Assembly: GCF_009763255.1 (NCBI RefSeq)
Contig: NZ_WSJB01000018.1
Coordinates: 186,001 to 250,000, forward strand
Origin: Bordetella sp. 02P26C-1
Lineage (GTDB): Bacteria > Pseudomonadota > Gammaproteobacteria > Burkholderiales > Burkholderiaceae_B
DNA length: 64,000 nt
Reading direction: 5' to 3'
Both the position numbers and the translations under genes were made by a program. Numbering within the stretch: position 1 is the first letter of the stretch; each line of letters begins with the position of its first letter. The notes beneath the pieces are model-generated. The model was not told the origin of the DNA, made no database searches, and saw only the letters and a program-made list of their open reading frames with translations. Shown piece by piece: positions 46,812 to 56,941 of the stretch.

Positions 46812-48538
46812 TCAGAACTCGAAGATCACTGCCAGCGAATAAACGGTAGGCGCCGTCTTCAATGCCTGCGGCTTTTTCAAGGGCCAACCGGCCGAGAGGT
46901 CATAACCCGCAGTGACATACGGCAAAGTCCATCGTCCCCGCACGCCGATCGCCGTGCCAACCAAGGTCCGTTCAGTGAGATACTGGGATGAAGCGCCCCC
47001 ACGCGGCCGGCATCCAGCGCGGCGTATAGCTGATGCCCCGGCGTGCGAAGCAGCCGATCGAGGTTGAACGACAAGTCATTGCGCAGATACCATCCGTCTT
47101 CACCAGCCAGCGTCATCTGGCCGTCAAAACCGCGCACGGTGTATCGATTGCCGATGTTGAAATAATCGGCGGGAATGATCGCTGTCTTGGCGTGTTGGAT
47201 CTGCCAATTGGCTTGATAGGCAAGCGCTTGTTCGCCCCATCGAAAAGGCAAATAGAGACCGGCACGGGCGGTCAGGATCGTGCTTTGACCATTCCAGTCC
47301 GGGTCGCCAAATACAAAGCCCGGCCGATCGGAAAACTGTGGCATCGTGCCGCGCACGCCGCCGCCGATATCCAGCACCGCCCGCCCCACATAGTGGCGAT
47401 GGCCCACATTGAACTCGTATCCCGTGATATCCCGACGTTGCACGTCGATCGCCACATCATTAAGCGCACTGGATGTGCGCTTGCGCACCACGGCCAACGA
47501 GGCGCTGCCCTTATATGAGGGTCCGCGATACGGTACGACGGACACACCGGCTTGCCATTGCTTGGTGCTACCGCTGTAGATAAGCGGTTCATCAAACCCC
47601 GGCAGCGTCTGCCGATACGTCGACTTGCCCGCGCCCGCGAAAAACATCCAGTACCCGAACGGGATGCTGTAATTGATCGACCCGGCACGCGTGTTGGAAT
47701 CGTGATCGCGCCATCCGGCATTGCTACTCCACGACACGGACAACTGGTCATACAGAAATAGCGGGGAATCCAACGTCAAGCCGGCATAGACTTGCTCTCT
47801 GCCTATGCTCTGCATGCCCGAGTTATCGCCTCCAACGTAGCCATGCCAGCGCTTGCCCGTGCCGGGACGAATATGGATATCCGACTCACCTAGCCCCGCA
47901 CCCGGAACCACATCGATGCTGGCATCGGCCTGCCCGCTAAGCCGGCGCATATTCTCCAGCGCCTGATCCAGATCCCGCTGATTCAAGTTGCCACCGGGCC
48001 CGGTCGGCACGACGGTACGCCACCAACCGATAGTGGGGTCGCCCTCGACCGCTGAGATGCGTCCAGGCAGATAACGCAATATCAGGCGTCCGTCGCGCAA
48101 GGACTGCTCTGGAATCAGCACCCGGGCAGTGATCTGCCCGCGTTCGATCAAAATGGCAGTCAAGCGCTGTTGCAACATCTGCAGACCTCGCCCTCCCACG
48201 CAAGTCCCGGTGCTCACCTCTGCCTGACGGCGCAATTGCGCCGGCGGGGAATCACCGTCCCACAGCACTTCCCGTATTTCGAAACAAGGGGATTCTTGCG
48301 GCAGCCGCAGCACCTCTGAGCCAGTCACTGGCGCGTCCGGATCCGAGAGCACATCGGGCCGCTGCACGGCACGTTCACGTTGCAATTCGAGCTGCTGATC
48401 TTGGCGGCGCTGGATGTCAGCGGCATGATCCGCGGCCTCGGTCGCCAGTGACTGAGCCCTCAAAGGATGAGCAAGACACGTGATCCCGATCAGGCAAATA
48501 GAAAGAAATGAGAACCGCAAGAACGGGAGTTTGAGCAC
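46812..48538 (-). CDS. cdiB: CdiB two-partner secretion transporter, frameshifted near the 3' end
   Basis: This is an outer-membrane TpsB pore that exports CdiA. It has a GTG start at 48536-48538, a signal peptide (about residues 1-28), POTRA domains (about 75-220) and a beta-barrel with the VRGF motif near residue 465. As written, translation ends at 46877 with 553 residues and an unrelated tail after DAGRVG. Reading past a CCCCC tract (46996-47000) in another frame gives a typical end, [16 protein letters not shown] to FEF at 46812. One extra C restores a 575-residue protein with a C-terminal Phe. Confidence 0.85.
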
Positions 48539-48901
48539 GAAACGGGGATGCTAAAGAGGAGGTTTGACCTGCACGATCGAAAAGCCCGCGAAGAGAATTG
48601 CAAGGATCAGGCGTGGCTTTGGCAGCCAGAACGTGCACGGAATATGAGGGCAAAAAATTATCATGAGCGTGCCGCGATTTCGATTGGCATCGGTCTGATA
48701 TTGCCGCTGCTCGCGCCATGGGACAGAGTCTCGTCGCGCCGCACCCGCCCCTGCCGACACACATCCGATGACCCATCTCAGACCAGCCCTACTGAGACCT
48801 ACAAAACCCCTGTTGCCCCCGCCTGCAATCGAGGCGATCCGCCCACGGTAAAATCCCCTTTTTTCGACCCGAGCGCACAAGCGCCCTTCGAGGTATCCCC
48901 C
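48539..48901. promoter_or_regulatory. Divergent cdiB / rimO intergenic region
   Basis: About 360 bases separate the divergent starts of cdiB (minus) and rimO (plus) and must hold both promoters. The half near cdiB contains an A/T-rich stretch at about 48652-48662. I could not identify convincing -35 and -10 boxes. The rimO frame extends open through this region, but that extension is not coding-like. Confidence 0.5.
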
Positions 48902-50218
48902 ATGTCTTCCCCCAAAGTCGGCTTTGTCAGCCTCGGCTGTCCTAAAGCCTTGGTCGACTCTGAACGCATCCTCACGCAACTGCGCACCGAGGGTTATCAA
49001 GTCACGCCCGAATACAACGACGCCGACGTGGTTGTCGTAAACACCTGTGGCTTTATCGATAGCGCCAAGGCCGAGTCGCTCGAGGCCATCGGCGAGGCGA
49101 TCGCGGAAAACGGCAAAGTCATCGTGACGGGCTGCATGGGCGTTGAAGAATCCGTCATTCGAGAGGTGCACCCCAGCGTGCTGGCCGTGACCGGCCCGCA
49201 GCAATACGAGGATGTCGTTCGCGCCGTCCACCAAGCCGCGCCGCCCAAGGCCGATCACAACCCCTACATCGACCTGGTTCCCCCTCAAGGCATCAAACTG
49301 ACCCCGCGTCACTACGCCTATCTAAAGATCTCCGAAGGCTGTAATCACCGTTGCAGCTTCTGCATCATCCCGTCGATGCGTGGCGATCTGGTCAGCCGCC
49401 CCGTGGGCGATGTGTTGAGCGAAGCCGAACGCCTGGTTAAAGCCGGCGTAAAAGAACTGCTCGTCATCTCGCAAGACACCAGCGCCTATGGCGTGGACGT
49501 GAAATACCGCAGCGGCTTCTGGAACGGCCGTCCGGTGAAAACGCGCATGACCGAACTCTGTTCGGCCTTGTCCGAGCTAGGCGTATGGACGCGCCTGCAT
49601 TACGTCTATCCCTATCCGCATGTGGACGAAGTCATCCCGCTGATGACCGAGGGCAAACTCCTGCCTTATCTGGACATCCCGTTCCAACATGCGAGCCCCC
49701 GCATTCTGAAGGCCATGAAGCGCCCGGCGTTCGAAGACAAAACGCTGGCGCGCATCAAGCGTTGGCGCGAGGAATGCCCGGACCTGACGCTGCGTTCGAC
49801 CTTCATTGTGGGCTTCCCCGGCGAAACGGAAGAAGACTTTCAATACCTGTTGGACTGGATGAGCGAGGCGCAATTGGATCGCGTCGGCTGTTTCCAGTAT
49901 TCGCCGGTCAACGGCGCGCCAGCCAATGCGCTTGCCGATCCGGTGCCCGACGAGGTCAAGCAGGAACGTTGGGAACGCTTCATGGAACATCAGCAAGCGA
50001 TCTCCGCCGCGCGTCTGCAAAACCGCATCGGTCGCGAGATCGATGTGCTGATCGACGAAGTCGATGAGGACGGCGCCATAGGCCGCTCGAGCGCCGATGC
50101 GCCCGAGATCGACGGCAATGTATATGTCAGCGCCGAACGCCAACTGCGCCCGGGAGAACTGGTGCGCGTGCGGGTCACCGACGCTGACGAGTACGATCTG
50201 CACGGCGACCTGATCTAA
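48902..50218 (+). CDS. rimO: Ribosomal protein S12 methylthiotransferase RimO
   Basis: RimO adds a methylthio group to Asp89 of ribosomal protein S12, using radical SAM chemistry. The 438-residue product has an N-terminal UPF0004 domain with cluster Cys residues in [17 protein letters not shown] and TGCMG. The radical-SAM motif [11 protein letters not shown] is near residue 150, and a C-terminal TRAM domain covers about residues 375-438. The ATG at 48902 has a GAGG box 8 bases upstream, better than the open frame reaching 48548. A strong hairpin follows its stop. Confidence 0.96.
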   Translation: MSSPKVGFVSLGCPKALVDSERILTQLRTEGYQVTPEYNDADVVVVNTCGFIDSAKAESLEAIGEAIAENGKVIVTGCMGVEESVIREVHPSVLAVTGPQQYEDVVRAVHQAAPPKADHNPYIDLVPPQGIKLTPRHYAYLKISEGCNHRCSFCIIPSMRGDLVSRPVGDVLSEAERLVKAGVKELLVISQDTSAYGVDVKYRSGFWNGRPVKTRMTELCSALSELGVWTRLHYVYPYPHVDEVIPLMTEGKLLPYLDIPFQHASPRILKAMKRPAFEDKTLARIKRWREECPDLTLRSTFIVGFPGETEEDFQYLLDWMSEAQLDRVGCFQYSPVNGAPANALADPVPDEVKQERWERFMEHQQAISAARLQNRIGREIDVLIDEVDEDGAIGRSSADAPEIDGNVYVSAERQLRPGELVRVRVTDADEYDLHGDLI

Positions 50219-50237
50219 ACCCGCCCCCACTCCACCA

Positions 50238-50272
50238 CATGCGCGGGCGCTCCTGGCGAGCGCCCGCGCATG
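50238..50272 (+). terminator. Long perfect hairpin after rimO
   Basis: A perfect 15-bp GC-rich stem (50238-50252 with 50258-50272) closes the 5-base loop CTGGC just after the rimO stop. The next 10 bases have only three T, so it may stop transcription weakly, but it is the clearest 3' structure here. Confidence 0.65.
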
Positions 50273-50402
50273 CCCGTTTGCCCCCCCCGACACGCGAGAA
50301 AACCGGCCGCCACGCGGCCAAACTGCCATTTGCGTAAACTAAGAGATTAGGAAGAGGGCTTTCTGCACGATTGGAAAGTCCGTTCATTGTCTTTTCAACG
50401 CT

Positions 50403-50990
50403 ATGACAATCAAAAATCTCTGTGTCTATTGCGGCTCGAACGCCGGCAACCGTCCCGACTATATCGAAGCCGCCCGCGCGCTGGCGCGCGAGATGGTCCG
50501 CCGCGATATCGGACTGGTCTACGGCGGCGCCAGCGTAGGCATCATGGGCGCGGTGGCCGATGCGGTGCTGGCCGAGGGCGGCCGGGCCGTCGGGATCATT
50601 CCCGAAAGTCTGATGCGCAAGGAAATCGGGCACCGCGAGCTGACCGAGCTGCACATCGTCGGCTCCATGCACGAACGCAAGACCATGATGGCCGAGCGTT
50701 CGGACGGCTTTATTGCCCTGCCAGGCGGCGCGGGCACGCTGGAAGAACTATTCGAGACGTGGACCTGGGCACAGCTCGGTATGCACCAAAAGCCCTGCGG
50801 CATGCTGAACATCGCCGGGTATTACGATCAATTGGCCGGCTTCCTCGACCACGCGGTGCAAGAGTCATTCATACGCGCCGAGCACCGCGCCATGCTCATC
50901 GTCGAACAACAACCCGCCACTCTGCTGGATCGCTATGCCGCTTACACGCCGCCTACGGTCTCGAAATGGATAGACCAAGGCGAGCATTAA
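50403..50990 (+). CDS. LOG-family protein (cytokinin riboside 5'-monophosphate hydrolase-like)
   Basis: This is a TIGR00730/LOG-type Rossmann protein that hydrolyses nucleoside 5'-monophosphates to base and ribose phosphate. The 195-residue product has the motif VYGGASVGIMGAVADA near residues 40-55 and the family signature SMHERKTMM near residues 88-96. The phosphate motif PGGAGTLEELFE, near residue 106, is the LOG hallmark. It is followed 29 bases later by an NTF2-like gene. The physiological substrate is not known. Confidence 0.9.
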   Translation: MTIKNLCVYCGSNAGNRPDYIEAARALAREMVRRDIGLVYGGASVGIMGAVADAVLAEGGRAVGIIPESLMRKEIGHRELTELHIVGSMHERKTMMAERSDGFIALPGGAGTLEELFETWTWAQLGMHQKPCGMLNIAGYYDQLAGFLDHAVQESFIRAEHRAMLIVEQQPATLLDRYAAYTPPTVSKWIDQGEH

Positions 50991-51019
50991 TCGGACTGCT
51001 CTGCCCATCCTTATCGATT

Positions 51020-51607
51020 ATGTCCATCGCCTCCGCCTCCTCACCCACCACCGCATCCGTCATGCGGAACTACCTGCACGCCAAGGACGAGAATCGCCCA
51101 TTCTTTATGACGCGTGCCTTTGCGTCCGACGCCTCGTTGAAAATGACGTTGCGCACGGCCGCCATCGCTTTTCCTCCGCATGCCCATGGCCGCGAGGCCA
51201 TTACCGAAACCTTGGTCAGAACGTTCGGACAGACCTACGAGAACGTCTACACGTTTTATCTGGACCATCCCGGCGAGCAAGCCCTGCTGGAGGACTACGC
51301 ATGCGACTGGTTCGTCGCCATGAACGAGAAAGCCAGCGGGCGCGTTCGCATCGGCTGCGGGCGCTATGACTGGACATTCCAGCGCGAACCGCATCTCGCA
51401 ACCAGCCTGGTCATCACAATCGAAACCATGCTGGACCTGCCGGCCGACACCGGGCCCTCTGTCTTTGGCTGGATCACCACCCTGCCCTATCCCTGGACGG
51501 ATGCAGAGCGCGTAGTGCAGACGGCGCCCCCTATCGAGGCCATGGCCCCGGTCATGCAATGGCTGCGCCGCGGACACGTTACCGACCCGGTAGGCAGCAC
51601 CGCGTGA
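51020..51607 (+). CDS. NTF2-like (SnoaL-type) fold protein
   Basis: This 195-residue protein looks like an NTF2/SnoaL-type alpha+beta cone. The segments NYLHAKDENRPFFMTRAF (residues 16-33), HGREAITETLVRTFGQ (about residues 55-70) and YDWTFQ (about 114-119) fit such a fold. No enzymatic signature is seen. Its stop overlaps the GTG start of the HAD gene (GTGA), so it is coupled to it. The role is unknown. Confidence 0.7.
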   Translation: MSIASASSPTTASVMRNYLHAKDENRPFFMTRAFASDASLKMTLRTAAIAFPPHAHGREAITETLVRTFGQTYENVYTFYLDHPGEQALLEDYACDWFVAMNEKASGRVRIGCGRYDWTFQREPHLATSLVITIETMLDLPADTGPSVFGWITTLPYPWTDAERVVQTAPPIEAMAPVMQWLRRGHVTDPVGSTA

Positions 51608-52230
51608 AATACGACCTGGTCGCCTTCGACTTTGATGGGACCTTGGCCAATACGCTGCCCTGGTTCGAGTCCATCATGGACGAGGTGGCCGAGAAATACG
51701 GGTTTCGCAAAGCCAACGCGGAGGAACGCGCTCAGCTGCGATACCGCAGCGCCCACGAAATCCTGGCGTTTCTGGGCGTGCCGATCTGGAAGCTTCCCTC
51801 CATCATGGCGCATGTGCGCAGAAAAATGCACGACGTCGCACCCGATGTGCGGCTATTTGACGGCATACCCGAGGCACTGACCCAACTGCGCGCGGCGGGA
51901 CTGCGTATGACGGTGCTCAGTTCCAACTCGCAGGCAAACGTGCAGCGTGTGCTGGGTCCGCAAGCCTCGTCGTGGTTCGATGATTACGAGTGTGGCACGG
52001 ACATGTTCGGCAAGGCCTCCAAGCTACGACGCCTGCTTGCCCGTTACCGCCTGGCGCCGCAACGGTGCTTGCTTGTCGGTGATGAGATGCGCGATATTGA
52101 TGCGGCGCGCAAAGCGGGGGTAAACGTGGCGTCCGTGGCCTGGGGTTATAACCATGTCGATGCCTTGCGCGCGCACGGACCCGACGAGCTCATTCTGACC
52201 GTTGCTGATCTGCCGGCCAGACTCATCTAG
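51604..52230 (+). CDS. HAD-superfamily hydrolase (phosphoglycolate phosphatase-like)
   Basis: This is a haloacid-dehalogenase hydrolase of 208 residues. Motif I is DFDGTLANT near residues 7-15 (nucleophile and acid/base Asp), motif II includes VLSSNSQ near residue 100, and motif IV is LLVGDEMRDIDAA near residue 158. A GTG start overlaps the previous stop. It belongs to the plus-strand run LOG, NTF2-like, HAD, PPOX. The substrate cannot be determined. Confidence 0.85.
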   Translation: MKYDLVAFDFDGTLANTLPWFESIMDEVAEKYGFRKANAEERAQLRYRSAHEILAFLGVPIWKLPSIMAHVRRKMHDVAPDVRLFDGIPEALTQLRAAGLRMTVLSSNSQANVQRVLGPQASSWFDDYECGTDMFGKASKLRRLLARYRLAPQRCLLVGDEMRDIDAARKAGVNVASVAWGYNHVDALRAHGPDELILTVADLPARLI

Positions 52231-52238
52231 AGGAAACC

Positions 52239-52865
52239 ATGGACCTGAACGAGACCCACTTCATTAATGATACCGAAGCACTCCAGGCGCTTTACGGCGA
52301 GCCCGCTCCGGCCTCGTTGCTCAAGGAAGTGGACCACGTTCACCCGCACTATCGTGCCTTTATCGAGGCCGCGCCCTTTGTCGTTCTCGCCACCGTCGGC
52401 CCCGATGGCCTTGATGCCTCGCCGCGTGGCGACCCAGCGGGTTTTGTCACCATCGCTGATGACAAGACTCTGCTGATTCCGGACCGTCGGGGCAACAACC
52501 GTTTGGACAGCCTGCGCAACATCGTGGCCGATCCGCGCGTGGCGCTGCTTTTTCTGGTGCCGGGTGTGAATGAAACGCTGCGCGTGAATGGCCGCGCGCG
52601 TATCAGCGTCGATCCCGATCTGCTCGCACGCTTTGCCCTCAACGACAAGCCGCCTCGGTCTGTCGTAGTGGTCGAGGTAGAAACGGTCTACTTTCAATGC
52701 TCGCGCGCACTGCTGCGCTCCGCGCTTTGGGATGCCGACAAGCAGGTTGATCGCACCACCCTACCCAGCGTGGGCTGCATGCTGGCTGACTTGAGCGCAG
52801 GGACGTTCGACGGCGAGACTTATGACCGCGAACTCGCGGATCGGGTGCGTAAAACGCTGTATTGA
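52239..52865 (+). CDS. Pyridoxamine 5'-phosphate oxidase family FMN-binding protein
   Basis: This 208-residue split-barrel protein matches the DR2398-type PPOX family. The conserved segments are HYRAFIEAAPFVVLATVGPDGLDASPRGDPAGFV near residues 42-75 in part, RRGNNRLDSLRNI near residue 88 and a C-terminal CSRALLRSALW near residue 153. It likely binds FMN or F420-like flavin. It lies eight bases after the HAD gene and shares its operon. The substrate is unknown. Confidence 0.85.
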   Translation: MDLNETHFINDTEALQALYGEPAPASLLKEVDHVHPHYRAFIEAAPFVVLATVGPDGLDASPRGDPAGFVTIADDKTLLIPDRRGNNRLDSLRNIVADPRVALLFLVPGVNETLRVNGRARISVDPDLLARFALNDKPPRSVVVVEVETVYFQCSRALLRSALWDADKQVDRTTLPSVGCMLADLSAGTFDGETYDRELADRVRKTLY

Positions 52866-52923
52866 GGGGCGGCAGGCCGCGCAAGCATGACGCTCGACGC
52901 GGCTTTTCACTGGGTGGCGCGAC

Positions 52924-53868
52924 TCAAACGGGTAGCTGCCAGCCCCGCACGAAAATATCAACCGGCTGACGCTTACCGCCCGCTTTTTGCAGTTCAAGCA
53001 GCCGCAAGACGCCTGCCCCGGTGGCCACATCGATGCCTTGGCCAGATACCTGCAAAATCGTTCCCGGTGCAGCCTGCGCAGCGGTATCCAAGGCCTCGGC
53101 GCGCCACACTTTAACAGGCGCGTCTAAGCCAGGCAGACGTACTGTCGCGCCCGGCACGGGATTGAAGGCACGTACCCGCCGCGCCAGGAGGCTGGCAGGT
53201 TGCGTGCAATCCAGCGCGGCTTCGGCCTTGTCGAGTTTGGCCGCGTAGGTCACGCCTTCGGCCGGCTGCGCGCGTGCGGTCAGACCCTCGGCTTGCAACG
53301 CCCGCAAGGCCTCTACAATCGCGACGCCGCCTGCCTCGGCCAGCGCATCATGCAATTGCGCTGCGCTGTCGGTCGGGCCAATGGGCACACGGCGTTCCAA
53401 GAGCATATCGCCCGTATCCAGGCCTTCGTCCATCTGCATGATGGTGACGCCGGTTTCGGTGTCGCCCGCTTCAATGGCGCGCTGAATCGGCGCAGCGCCG
53501 CGCCAGCGCGGCAGTAAGCTCGCATGAATGTTCAGGCAGCCGCGCGGCGGCAGCTCCAGCGTCCAGCGCGGCAGGATCAAGCCGTAGGCGGCGACGATCA
53601 TCACCTCGGCGTTCGCTTGCTCCAGCTGCGCGCGTGCCTCGGCGGCATCCTCCGGGAACTTGCCATCCAGGCGCAAGCTACGAGGTTGCGCGACCGGGAT
53701 CCCAGCTGCCACGGCCGCTTGTTTCACCGGGCTCGGCGTTAATTTCAAGCCACGGCCGGCCGGCCGATCCGGCTGCGTGAATACGAGCGGGATCTCGTGC
53801 CCCGCAGCCAACAACGCGTCGAGCGCGACGCGGGCGAATTCCGGCGTACCAGCAAAGACCAGGCGCAT
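52924..53868 (-). CDS. fmt: Methionyl-tRNA formyltransferase
   Basis: Fmt formylates the initiator Met-tRNA. The 314-residue product has the formyl-THF site [16 protein letters not shown] near residues 113-128, with His-Asp-type catalytic residues in the preceding NIHAS and in [11 protein letters not shown] near residue 147. The C-terminal OB-fold-like domain covers about residues 205-310. It lies 3 bases after def on the same strand, the usual def-fmt pair of bacteria. Confidence 0.97.
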   Translation of the reverse strand: MRLVFAGTPEFARVALDALLAAGHEIPLVFTQPDRPAGRGLKLTPSPVKQAAVAAGIPVAQPRSLRLDGKFPEDAAEARAQLEQANAEVMIVAAYGLILPRWTLELPPRGCLNIHASLLPRWRGAAPIQRAIEAGDTETGVTIMQMDEGLDTGDMLLERRVPIGPTDSAAQLHDALAEAGGVAIVEALRALQAEGLTARAQPAEGVTYAAKLDKAEAALDCTQPASLLARRVRAFNPVPGATVRLPGLDAPVKVWRAEALDTAAQAAPGTILQVSGQGIDVATGAGVLRLLELQKAGGKRQPVDIFVRGWQLPV

Positions 53869-53871
53869 GGA

Positions 53872-54384
53872 TCAGGCTCGCAGCGCTTCGCGTTCGGCTT
53901 TTTTCAGCTTGGTCTTGATGCGATTCTGTTTGAGGTTCGAGAGGTACTCGACAAAGACCTTGCCGTCCAGGTGATCCAGCTCGTGCTGAACGCACACCGC
54001 CAGCAGACCATCGGCTTCGGCCTCGTACGAATTGCCTTCAACATCCAGCGCGCGATAGCGGATCCGGGCGGCGCGTTGCACCTCGTCGTAGATGCCAGGC
54101 ACCGACAGACAGCCTTCCTCATACGTCTGGAGTTCTTCGCTTTTCCAGGTGATCTCGGGGTTGATCAGCACACGCAGCTCGTTGCCCTGTTCGGACACAT
54201 CGATGACCACGACGCGCTCATGCACATCGACCTGGGTCGCGGCCAGGCCCACGCCCGGGGCGTCGTACATCGTCTCGGCCATGTCGCGCACCAGCTTCCG
54301 GATGCGGTCGTCCACCACCGCAACCGGCTTGGCCTTTTTGTGCAGGCGCGGGTCGGGGTAATGAAGAATAGGAAGCAGAGCCAT
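53872..54384 (-). CDS. def: Peptide deformylase
   Basis: Def removes the N-formyl group from new proteins. The 170-residue product has the three motifs: [11 protein letters not shown] near residue 45, the Cys motif EGCLSVPGI near residues 91-99, and the metal-binding [12 protein letters not shown] near residues 134-145. The lack of a Pro in motif I (GLAAT where GLAAP is common) is a minor variant. It is divergent from dprA and upstream of fmt. Confidence 0.97.
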   Translation of the reverse strand: MALLPILHYPDPRLHKKAKPVAVVDDRIRKLVRDMAETMYDAPGVGLAATQVDVHERVVVIDVSEQGNELRVLINPEITWKSEELQTYEEGCLSVPGIYDEVQRAARIRYRALDVEGNSYEAEADGLLAVCVQHELDHLDGKVFVEYLSNLKQNRIKTKLKKAEREALRA

Positions 54385-54569
54385 AGCAAAAACAGGTGTT
54401 AAAGCTGAGATTTCAGCGGTTCGTTAATAATAATTCATTAGACACTTGATTTCTAATAGTTTTCTTCTAACAGAACGATGCACAAAGCGGGCTAAATTCG
54501 TCCCATCTCCGCCCGACCGCCCGGATGGCGCATGCGACACTATCCGTTCGTTGGGCCATTCGTTGATCC

Positions 54570-55817
54570 ATGCCGCTTACCCATTCTCCTGCCGAGCTGT
54601 CCGCCTGGTTACGTTTTTCGCTCGAGCCGGGCCTCACGCCCGCCCTGCGCTACCCGCTGCTGTCCACGCTCGGCTTGCCCGAACACATCTATTCTCTCGG
54701 CGCGTCGGCGCTGGCCAAAGTAGTGCCCCAAGCGCTGGCTATCCAACTGGCCGCCAGCACGCCGCCCGAAGTACAGGAACAAATCGATCGCACGCTGCAA
54801 TGGGTGGATCAACCCGGCCATACCATCCTGACGCTGGCGGACGCCGGATATCCGCAAAACCTGCTCACCATTGCTGACCCGCCCTTGCTGCTCTACGTGA
54901 ACGGCGACCCTGGCTATCTCAGCCGGCCCGCGTTGGCCGTAGTGGGCGCGCGCAACGCCACGCCGGGCGGCTGCGAGAACGCGCGCGCCTTTGCGCAGTA
55001 TCTGGCCGGCGAAGGCTGGTGCGTGGTCAGCGGTCTCGCGCAGGGCGTCGATGCCGCCGCGCACGAGGGCGCGCTGCAAGCCGGCTCCCAGGGCGCGGGC
55101 ACGGTGGCCATCATGGGCACGGGCATCGACGACCGTGTTTACCCGGCGCGCCATCGCGACCTCGCGCACCGTATCGCCGAGCGTGGTGCACTGGTATCCG
55201 AATTGCCGCTGGGCATGGGCGCCCTGCCACACCATTTCCCCGCGCGTAATCGCCTCGTGGCCGGACTGGCGCGTGGCGTACTCGTCGTAGAAGCGGCCCG
55301 TCAAAGTGGTTCGCTGATTACCGCGCGTCTCGCGGGCGAAAGCGGCCGAGAGGTGTTCGCGATACCAGGATCCATCCATTCACCCCTGTCGCGCGGCTGT
55401 CATGCCCTGATCCGCCAGGGCGCCAAGCTCGTGGAGACCGCACAAGACATCACCGATGAACTGGGTGGGACACGCCGCTCAGCCGACAGCGGGCGACCGG
55501 CCGCTTCAACGCGGGGCCGTGCTCGTGGGCAAACGAAAGCGGTGGCTCGATCTTCGCAATCGCCCGCGACGTCCGACGAGGAGGCCGCACCGCCGCCTGA
55601 CCACATCGACACGGATGCCTCCGATCCTTCCGACCCTTCTGATCCTTCTGATACGCCATTACTGCGTGCGCTGGGCTATGACCCGCTGCATTTGGACGTA
55701 TTACAAGAACGCACCGGCCAGGACATCCCGACCTTGACCGCACAGCTGCTTGAACTGGAACTGGCAGGCCACATTGCACGCCTGGAGGGCGGCCGGTTTC
55801 AGCGGCTGAAGTCGTAA
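54570..55817 (+). CDS. dprA: DNA processing protein DprA
   Basis: DprA protects incoming single-stranded DNA and loads RecA during transformation. The 415-residue product has the Rossmann-type core: AVVGARNATPGGCENARAFA near residue 123, VSGLAQGVDAAAHEGAL near residue 155 and SGSLITARLAGESGREVFAIPG near residue 248. The C-terminal winged-helix (DUF4777-like) covers about residues 360-415. A Ser/Pro/Asp-rich linker (DPSDPSDPSD at about residue 351) is unusual. It is divergent from def-fmt. Together with comF it suggests natural transformation genes. Confidence 0.94.
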   Translation: MPLTHSPAELSAWLRFSLEPGLTPALRYPLLSTLGLPEHIYSLGASALAKVVPQALAIQLAASTPPEVQEQIDRTLQWVDQPGHTILTLADAGYPQNLLTIADPPLLLYVNGDPGYLSRPALAVVGARNATPGGCENARAFAQYLAGEGWCVVSGLAQGVDAAAHEGALQAGSQGAGTVAIMGTGIDDRVYPARHRDLAHRIAERGALVSELPLGMGALPHHFPARNRLVAGLARGVLVVEAARQSGSLITARLAGESGREVFAIPGSIHSPLSRGCHALIRQGAKLVETAQDITDELGGTRRSADSGRPAASTRGRARGQTKAVARSSQSPATSDEEAAPPPDHIDTDASDPSDPSDPSDTPLLRALGYDPLHLDVLQERTGQDIPTLTAQLLELELAGHIARLEGGRFQRLKS

Positions 55818-56021
55818 AGTCGTAATTGCGCGAATGCGGAGGCCCCCACAGTTCGTCTCCGCCCATGCGCCGGGCGGGCGAGGATCACCTCGGTTACCCC
55901 CATCCACTGCCATGCCAATCGACTGCGATATGATTTCTCGATCATTTACCGAGTCATGCGCGCGCGTCATTGCCGATTTAGCCAATCGCATCACGCGACG
56001 ATGCGCACCAGAGGAAACGCC

Positions 56022-56930
56022 ATGAGCTTGCCATCCCGCGCCAAGATCGTCGAGGTTTCGCCCCGCGATGGCCTGCAGAACGAGAAATCGCTCATCAGCA
56101 CCGATATCAAGGTGGAACTGATCGACCGGCTGACCGCCGCTGGGTTTCCAAATATCGAGACCACGTCATTCGTGTCGCCCAAATGGGTGCCCCAAATGGC
56201 CGATGCGGCCGATGTCATGGCGCGGATCCAGCGCAAACCGGGCGTCATCTACTCCGTGCTGACGCCGAATATGAAGGGGCTGGATGGGGCCATCGCCGCC
56301 CGAGCCGACGAGGTCGTGATCTTCGGCGCGGCCAGCGAAGCGTTCTCCCACAAAAACATCAACTGCTCCATTGCCGAATCCATCGCGCGTTTCGAGCCCG
56401 TGGCCGAGGCAGCGCGGGCGGCGGGCTTGCGCTTGCGCGGCAGCATCAGCTGTGCGCTGGGCTGCCCGTATCAGGGCGAGGTCCCGGTGGCCGCCGTCAT
56501 CGATGTGGCGCGGCGCTACCTTGCCCTGGGATGCGATGAGATCGACGTGGCCGACACGATTGGTGTCGGTACGCCCAAACGTGTGCGGGAAGTGATGAGC
56601 GCGGTCACACAAGTCGTCGATCCGGCGCGCATCTCTGGCCATTTCCACGACACTTATGGTCAAGCCCTGGCCAATATTCTCGCGGCATTAGAGACGGGGA
56701 TCGCTATATTCCATACCTCCGTGGCGGGGCTGGGCGGCTGCCCCTACGCGCGCGGGGCCACCGGCAATGTGGCGACCGAGGACGTGCTGTACATGCTGCG
56801 CGGTCTGGACATCGAAACCGGCGTCGATTTCGATGCGGTCGTCGATATCGGGCAGTGGATGGCGGCGAATCTGAATCGAGCCAGCGGCAGTCGCGCGGGC
56901 AACGCCATCGCGGCTAAACGGGCGGCCTGA
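56022..56930 (+). CDS. Hydroxymethylglutaryl-CoA lyase
   Basis: This is an HMG-CoA lyase-like enzyme, which would cleave HMG-CoA to acetyl-CoA and acetoacetate in leucine degradation. The 302-residue product starts near the signature VEVSPRDGLQNEKS (residues 12-25). It includes HFHDTYGQALANI near residue 207 and the active-site Cys motif GLGGCPYARGATGNVATED near residue 236. The ATG at 56022 has an AGAGGAAAC box. The neighbouring genes do not include other leucine-pathway genes. Confidence 0.92.
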   Translation: MSLPSRAKIVEVSPRDGLQNEKSLISTDIKVELIDRLTAAGFPNIETTSFVSPKWVPQMADAADVMARIQRKPGVIYSVLTPNMKGLDGAIAARADEVVIFGAASEAFSHKNINCSIAESIARFEPVAEAARAAGLRLRGSISCALGCPYQGEVPVAAVIDVARRYLALGCDEIDVADTIGVGTPKRVREVMSAVTQVVDPARISGHFHDTYGQALANILAALETGIAIFHTSVAGLGGCPYARGATGNVATEDVLYMLRGLDIETGVDFDAVVDIGQWMAANLNRASGSRAGNAIAAKRAA

Positions 56931-56941
56931 CGGTAGAACTT

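Noticed and set aside
48548-48901. 5' extension of rimO to 48548
   Set aside because: The frame is open but lacks family similarity, and the ATG at 48902 has a good ribosome binding site and the correct N-terminus.
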